Below the pieces are notes generated by a model. That model was not told where the DNA came from and did no database searches. It saw only the letters and a program-made list of their open reading frames with translations. Below, piece by piece: positions 59,701-64,000 of a stretch of 64,000 nucleotides of DNA (within the stretch, counting starts at the first letter, position 1; the number at the start of each line of letters is the position of its first letter). A program made the translations under genes and the position numbers. The stretch comes from Cryptomeria japonica (taxonomy: Eukaryota; Streptophyta; Pinopsida; Cupressales; Cupressaceae): assembly GCF_030272615.1 (NCBI RefSeq), contig NC_081415.1:367704667-367768666 (forward strand), in the 5' to 3' direction.

Positions 59701-60354
59701 TTGGGAGGCGTAAAACCCAAATCCCACACCTTGTCCTAGCATCTTGTTTGCTACCTATGCCATGATGTGAGATTTGGAACAATGGCATAGAGGATGGAGG
59801 ATTTCAACCACATATTATAGTTGGGAAGGCTCTAAGGAAAAGATGGCACGTGAGTTGTTTTCTTAGTGCATCAAGGAAACATGATCTCAGGAGTGTCATG
59901 GTTGCTATATGTACATAAAATAGATTGAATTTGAAGAAAATGACTTTACAAAATTTAAAGAAAATGAATATGGTGGGCAAAAATGCCACAACCCACGACC
60001 AGTGCCAACATGAGAAATTTGAAATAAGGTGTAGGCATCCAACAAAGAATAGAGGAATTTTGTCAAATGTTGTAGTTTCAATTACCAAACATGAATGCAA
60101 AATGTGGAATCACAAGCAACACTTGTGAATTGTTTCACAGAGTGCCTCAAGGAAATATGGTCTCATCCTTTCACTAACCTTTTCTCTTTTGGTACAAAGT
60201 ATTATATTATGGTCAGTTTACAAGGTAGTGCCCTCACTGGGTATTTTCAAGTGATTGTTGTGTCTATTAGAAAGAGAAAGTTGGTTCTGCCTTCTAATTA
60301 AAGAGAATTAATCAATTGTCTTTGGATAAAGAAAAATATAATCATAAATTCTTT
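56749..60354. other. Unassigned sequence without recognisable gene
   Basis: No reliable coding sequence. A 24-base A run is at 57568-57591. The part 58440-60300 has the texture of old retroelement non-coding sequence, but I could not find LTR ends, a PBS or a second copy. Short ORFs here have no motif. Confidence 0.4.
57568..57591 (+). repeat. Poly-A run (A24)
   Basis: 24 A residues. It could be a microsatellite or the tail of a retroposed sequence; I see no reverse transcriptase or target duplication to support a LINE or SINE. Confidence 0.8.
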
Positions 60355-61104
60355 TCAATAGACTGCTTCAAGTTTTTCAACAAGGCGAGGTTTAGAATCT
60401 GGAGAAGGACTAGCACCTTGAATCATGAAGAAAGGTTTTTTAGGTGTTTCATAACCATTCACATGTATCATATTGATTGAAGAAGGTTTGGGAACATGTG
60501 AAGAAGGTCTAGTAGAGATAAATTCATGAGGGGGTTCATAAAGAGGATTATCAACCTTGAAAATTTCTTCATGAATAGTTTTTTGTTTGGATTGGATGAA
60601 AGGGAAATCCTCATAGAAACGAGTATTAAGGATATCATTCCCTTGTGACCTAAGATCATTCTCTTCTTCCAAAGTATCCTTACAAGGGGTGCACATTTTT
60701 GGAGAAGGATAAACATCATTCATATGATGGGAATTATTGATAGAATTGTTGGTAGTCTCTTCTTGCACGAAAATATTATCATGGATAGGATCAATTTTAG
60801 GAGATGGACTAGGAATAGGCATTAATGCTTCATCCCTAGAGGGGAGGTTATTGAAATAAGGTATATTGTGACTAATAAAGATAGCTATAATATCTTCCTC
60901 TACCACTAGAGGATATACATGGGGGAGGTACACTCTAGGAGAAGGGTCACCATTACTCTTTAAAGATTCATCCTTGAGAAGGAGATCTTTGAAAGAAATG
61001 TTAATAATATTTTCTTGAACTAGGGTATCCTCATGAGTAGAGCCACCTTGGGGAGGAGAAGTGTTATCAAGGTAATGGTCAATCATATCACCCTCTTTTA
61101 CCAT
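60355..61104 (-). CDS. Repetitive acidic ORF, 249 codons, in a tRNA-Trp-primed element
   Basis: An intact frame from ATG 61104 to a stop at 60355. The protein is rich in P, S, D, E and N, with imperfect units of roughly 40 residues, each carrying a block like STHEDTLVQENIINISF, IHDNIFVQEETTNNS or PCKDTLEEENDL, separated by PSP-type linkers. It has no membrane segment, zinc finger or enzyme motif. It lies 650 bp downstream of the PBS at 61749 in the same orientation, a gag-like position, but it resembles no gag I know. The upstream piece 61136-61432 has the same repeats in another frame, so the original ORF was longer. Confidence 0.5.
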   Translation of the reverse strand: MVKEGDMIDHYLDNTSPPQGGSTHEDTLVQENIINISFKDLLLKDESLKSNGDPSPRVYLPHVYPLVVEEDIIAIFISHNIPYFNNLPSRDEALMPIPSPSPKIDPIHDNIFVQEETTNNSINNSHHMNDVYPSPKMCTPCKDTLEEENDLRSQGNDILNTRFYEDFPFIQSKQKTIHEEIFKVDNPLYEPPHEFISTRPSSHVPKPSSINMIHVNGYETPKKPFFMIQGASPSPDSKPRLVEKLEAVY

Positions 61105-61135
61105 AATATCATTTTATTTCACCAAGGTATGCTCA

Positions 61136-61432
61136 TTAGGGAGAAAAAAGTAAGAGAATAATCAACATCATCATCCAATGGTTCATCCCAAAAGGGAGAT
61201 CATTGGGAGGAGTGTTAAAAATATCTTCTTGTACAATGGTGTCCTCATGGGTAGGGAAAATTTGGGAAGAGAGAATAACACTATTTTTGAATGCTTCATA
61301 TTTAGGAGGGAGACCATTAATAAAGGTGTTATTGAAATCATCCTCTTGCCTCAAAATTTCCTCAATAGGCTCATTAGGAAGGGGGTGAAGTGTTAGAATA
61401 AGGTCTAAGAAACTATTATGATGCAAAGACAA
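61136..61432 (-). pseudogene. N-terminal part of the repetitive acidic ORF
   Basis: 98-codon frame (MSLHHNSFLDLILTL...) with the same repeat blocks (NEPIEEILRQEDDFNN, PTHEDTIVQEDIFN, NDLPFGM). A frame change between 61136 and 61104 separates it from the 249-codon frame. It probably formed the start of one ORF of about 350 codons. Confidence 0.5.
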
Positions 61433-61748
61433 GTCGACTGAAGGCCGACGTAGGTAACATGGGGTTAAGGGTAGTGCCTCAATTTTTTTTTGGCATGAAA
61501 ATATTTGAAAATGCCCCTTTTTTTACAAAATGTAATGAAATAAACAATGTAAGCAAAGAAAGTAAGCTAAATGTCTAAGCAATGAAGTAGTTATGTGATT
61601 ACCTAAGTGAAAACATAAAAGTGCATGAACTATATGTTTAAGAAATGTACACACAATGCATATGGAAATATTTTTTATATTTTTTATGTTTTTGATAGGA
61701 AATAAACATGCAATAACAAGATATAATCAGAAAATGCAGATCTAAGAA

Positions 61749-61773
61749 GGTTGGATTCACGTCAGGTTCACCA
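61749..61773 (-). other. Primer binding site matching plant tRNA-Trp
   Basis: Plus-strand ggttggattcacgtcaggtt followed by cacca. Compared from memory with the 3' end of plant nuclear tRNA-Trp including CCA, it differs at two of 24 positions. On the minus strand it starts TGGTGAACC, three bases from an LTR-type end (TGTGATGG at 61777). The length of the match, reaching into the T arm, makes chance unlikely. Confidence 0.65.
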
Positions 61774-61776
61774 AAA

Positions 61777-62420
61777 TGTGATGGTGAAAAATGGGATCTA
61801 GTGGTTTAGAGAATACGAAATAGCCTAAGGAGATGATTCACTTTGACTACTTCTTGCAAGAGAGAGAGAGATAGAGTCAAGGAATATCTTTAGGGTTTCT
61901 ATTCCTTTGCTACTATAAAGAGGAGATGTGCAAAACTGTAATGAAATGATTAACTAGCCTAAGGAGATAAGCAAAAATGCAAATATAAACTGACACACTG
62001 AAAATTGTGGGTTTGAAAGTGAAACACATGGTACAAGACATGAAATGGAATTAAGATGTGTATTTATCACCAAGATCTAGGGCTGAGTGGGTAGGACTGG
62101 GGTGCCACACCCTAGTCTCTAATACTACACAAAGTTGTACTTCTAGAAAGTAGATCCTGAAACTCTATGTTGTTGAATTGCCATAGAAAGTTGAAAAACA
62201 CAAAGGTCCACGCCTTGGTCATAGACCAAGGCGCCACACCTTGGTCCCCAAAAATCAAGATCTACTTCTGACCTTGAGTCTGCGCCTCTATGTTCTATCA
62301 GTTCCAAAGATCATGCGTCCATCAAATTTCTATACTTGCACTTGCAACTTGAAAAAAGGTGTTTGGGTGGCTATATATAGGGTTTTGTCTTAGTCAAAGC
62401 CCTTGTTTTGGTGACTTGCA
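61777..62420 (-). repeat. 5' LTR (PBS-side part) of the tRNA-Trp-primed element
   Basis: Starts at 61777 (TGTGATGG), next to the PBS. It contains a TATA-like CTATATATAG at 62371-62380, placed about 600 bp from the LTR end, and a short duplicated phrase (gcgccacaccttggtc / ggtgccacaccctagtc near 62100 and 62230). The right end was not located; the LTR probably extends beyond 62420. Confidence 0.45.
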
Positions 62421-64000
62421 CCTCCACAAATGGCCAATGTAAAGTTAAAATGTGTGTGCTAGAACCTTGTGTGTATGCAAGATAATAAATGTAAATCTAA
62501 AGATCTACCCCATGCTTGGAGAGTAAATCCTAATGAATGTAAACATAAATGTAAATTCTTCAAATCACAAATGAAATAATGGGTCTAAATAATGAATGTA
62601 AATCTAAAACAAGTGTTTTGAAACTCACATAGAGACATGAAAATAACATGAAACCATACCAGACCCTAAGGGAGAGGTACAAGCCAATCAACAGTTGGTG
62701 ATCTCCTATTATTATTCATATCTCCAAATCTTCAATTGATGATGAAATTTTTTTATGAAGGCTTGATAGATGCTTTATTTTTTGGTTTAAGACTTTATAT
62801 AAATTTGTACTTTCACTTCATAAGAGGCTCCTTCCATTGCTTGTAGATGTATCCTTCAAATGAGGAAAGAAAAGGCTATATGTATGAAACCCTAACTTTG
62901 TTTTTGATCATGGACCGACCTAGAATCAATATAATTTCACAATCCTTTGGATTTAAACATTAAAATATCACCAAAACATGATCCCAAAATTTGGGGAGAA
63001 AAAGTAGGGACCAAGAGGCAGCACCTTGGTCTAACCAACATTTTCCCAAATTTTTAGGGAATCAAGGTATCATGATTCTAAAGTCAATTCCAGAAGGATG
63101 AGATGATTCAAGGTGTTTAGATATGCAAAATTGGGCCTTGAAGTTCGAAATAGGACATAATTAGGGCTTTTGACAAATTAATTAATTGAAAGAATAAAAT
63201 AAAAAGAACACACTTAGGGTTAAGGGCCAAATTTTATGATGAATAGAGGGATGAAAGAGGAATTTAGATTTAATTAAATTAAATAAATAAATGTTTAAAG
63301 GGAAATTAAAATGCAATATGCAACACACTAAAGAGGGTGCTAACCTAAGTGTGGAATTGTACCACCCAATTAAGGGTATACAATTTATGATGCTATAGTC
63401 CCTTTCCCATGAGATATTATTCTTGGTGGTAAAAATATGAGTTGCTAACACATTATTCCTTGGAAACAAAAATAATCCCCTTTAAAAAAATTATCCTTTT
63501 GTAGTCTTTGACATCTGGCATCCAAAACAATTCCAACCCTTTCCACATATCCAACTTCTCATGTAAAATAAAACCCACTTAGATGAAAACTATTGTGCAT
63601 ATTTGGTATTCCTCCATTTGAAATTGCACTATATTTACTTTTGAAAATAAATCAATATGTCTTCAATTATCTCTATTCTTTTCCCAAGCCTCTCTTTTTG
63701 GTTCAAGGTGGTTATAGTAATGATTTCTTTTGCACTCTCAACAAACTAGTTATTATTGTGTAAGGAGGATATCCCACTAAGAGTCCTTATGAGTATGCTA
63801 AACAAATAACCCGAGAGAGTTACAATTTAGTTGCCCACACATATCATACATGAAACAATAGGAAACCTAATCCCCCTCTATTTTTTTCCACCAACACCTC
63901 ATATCTCGCAAACTCTTGGTAAGGAGTATGATCTTATTGAACAAATTAAAACTAATCCCACCAAGATATCTCTTTGGGATTTCATTCATAATTCATCTCC
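62421..64000. other. Unassigned, probably LTR U3 and flanking sequence
   Basis: AT-rich, with no gene or motif I can support. Part may be the U3 region of the LTR starting at 61777. Confidence 0.3.

Noticed and set aside
61749-61773. A tRNA-Trp gene fragment
   Set aside because: Only the 3' portion including CCA is present. Nuclear plant tRNA genes do not encode CCA, and an LTR-type end follows, so a PBS fits better.

Overview
This looks like intergenic DNA from a seed plant with a very large, transposon-filled genome. A gymnosperm is my best guess, but that is inference. The window is AT-rich, I see no intact cellular gene, tRNA or rRNA, and almost everything recognisable is LTR retrotransposon in nested layers. 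Every coding region carries stop codons or frameshifts except a few short stretches.

Layout in + coordinates. (1) 1-8657: the 5' part of a minus-strand Ty3/gypsy element, A: partial RNase H, protease, gag, PBS at 3001, and a long 5' LTR at about 3022-8657. (2) 8658-12313: a minus-strand copia-type element, F, cut by A, with a coiled-coil/zinc-knuckle gag, an iMet-type PBS and an LTR. (3) 12314-15354: old unassigned sequence with one broken ORF. (4) 15355-17368: the 3' end of a minus-strand copia element, E. (5) 17369-46187: Ty3/gypsy element B on the minus strand. Its truncated 3' LTR is 17369-21538, its internal region 21539-28884, and its 5' LTR 28885-46187. That 5' LTR is split by a complete third gypsy element, C (31537-42957, 2.39-kb LTRs, near-matching 5-bp target duplications). 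(6) 46188-56096: remains of an older copia-type LTR, G, interrupted by a complete but dead copia element H (47281-54713, plus strand) and by a solo LTR (54987-55791, perfect CTCTC duplication). (7) 56097-64000: GA and AT microsatellites, poorly recognisable sequence, then a minus-strand LTR element whose PBS matches plant tRNA-Trp and which carries a repetitive acidic ORF.

The most notable observation is in gypsy elements A and B. Each LTR is 5.6-5.9 kb and contains a large sense-strand ORF (about 980 and 1,200 codons) between U3-like repeats and the LTR end next to the PBS. In B the ORF is present in both LTRs, so it is truly LTR-borne. A and B proteins are clearly related but divergent. Element C, which has the same gag-pol type and shares LTR-end sequence with A, lacks the ORF. 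I do not recognise the protein.

B and C (and A as far as visible) have the domain order Gag-PR-aRNH-RT-RNH-INT, with an archaeal-type RNase H before the reverse transcriptase. In B and C the native RNase H after RT has lost catalytic aspartates while the added RNase H keeps its acidic residues. Stop codons are mostly TAG or TGA in place of CAG or CGA, as expected from deamination of methylated cytosine.
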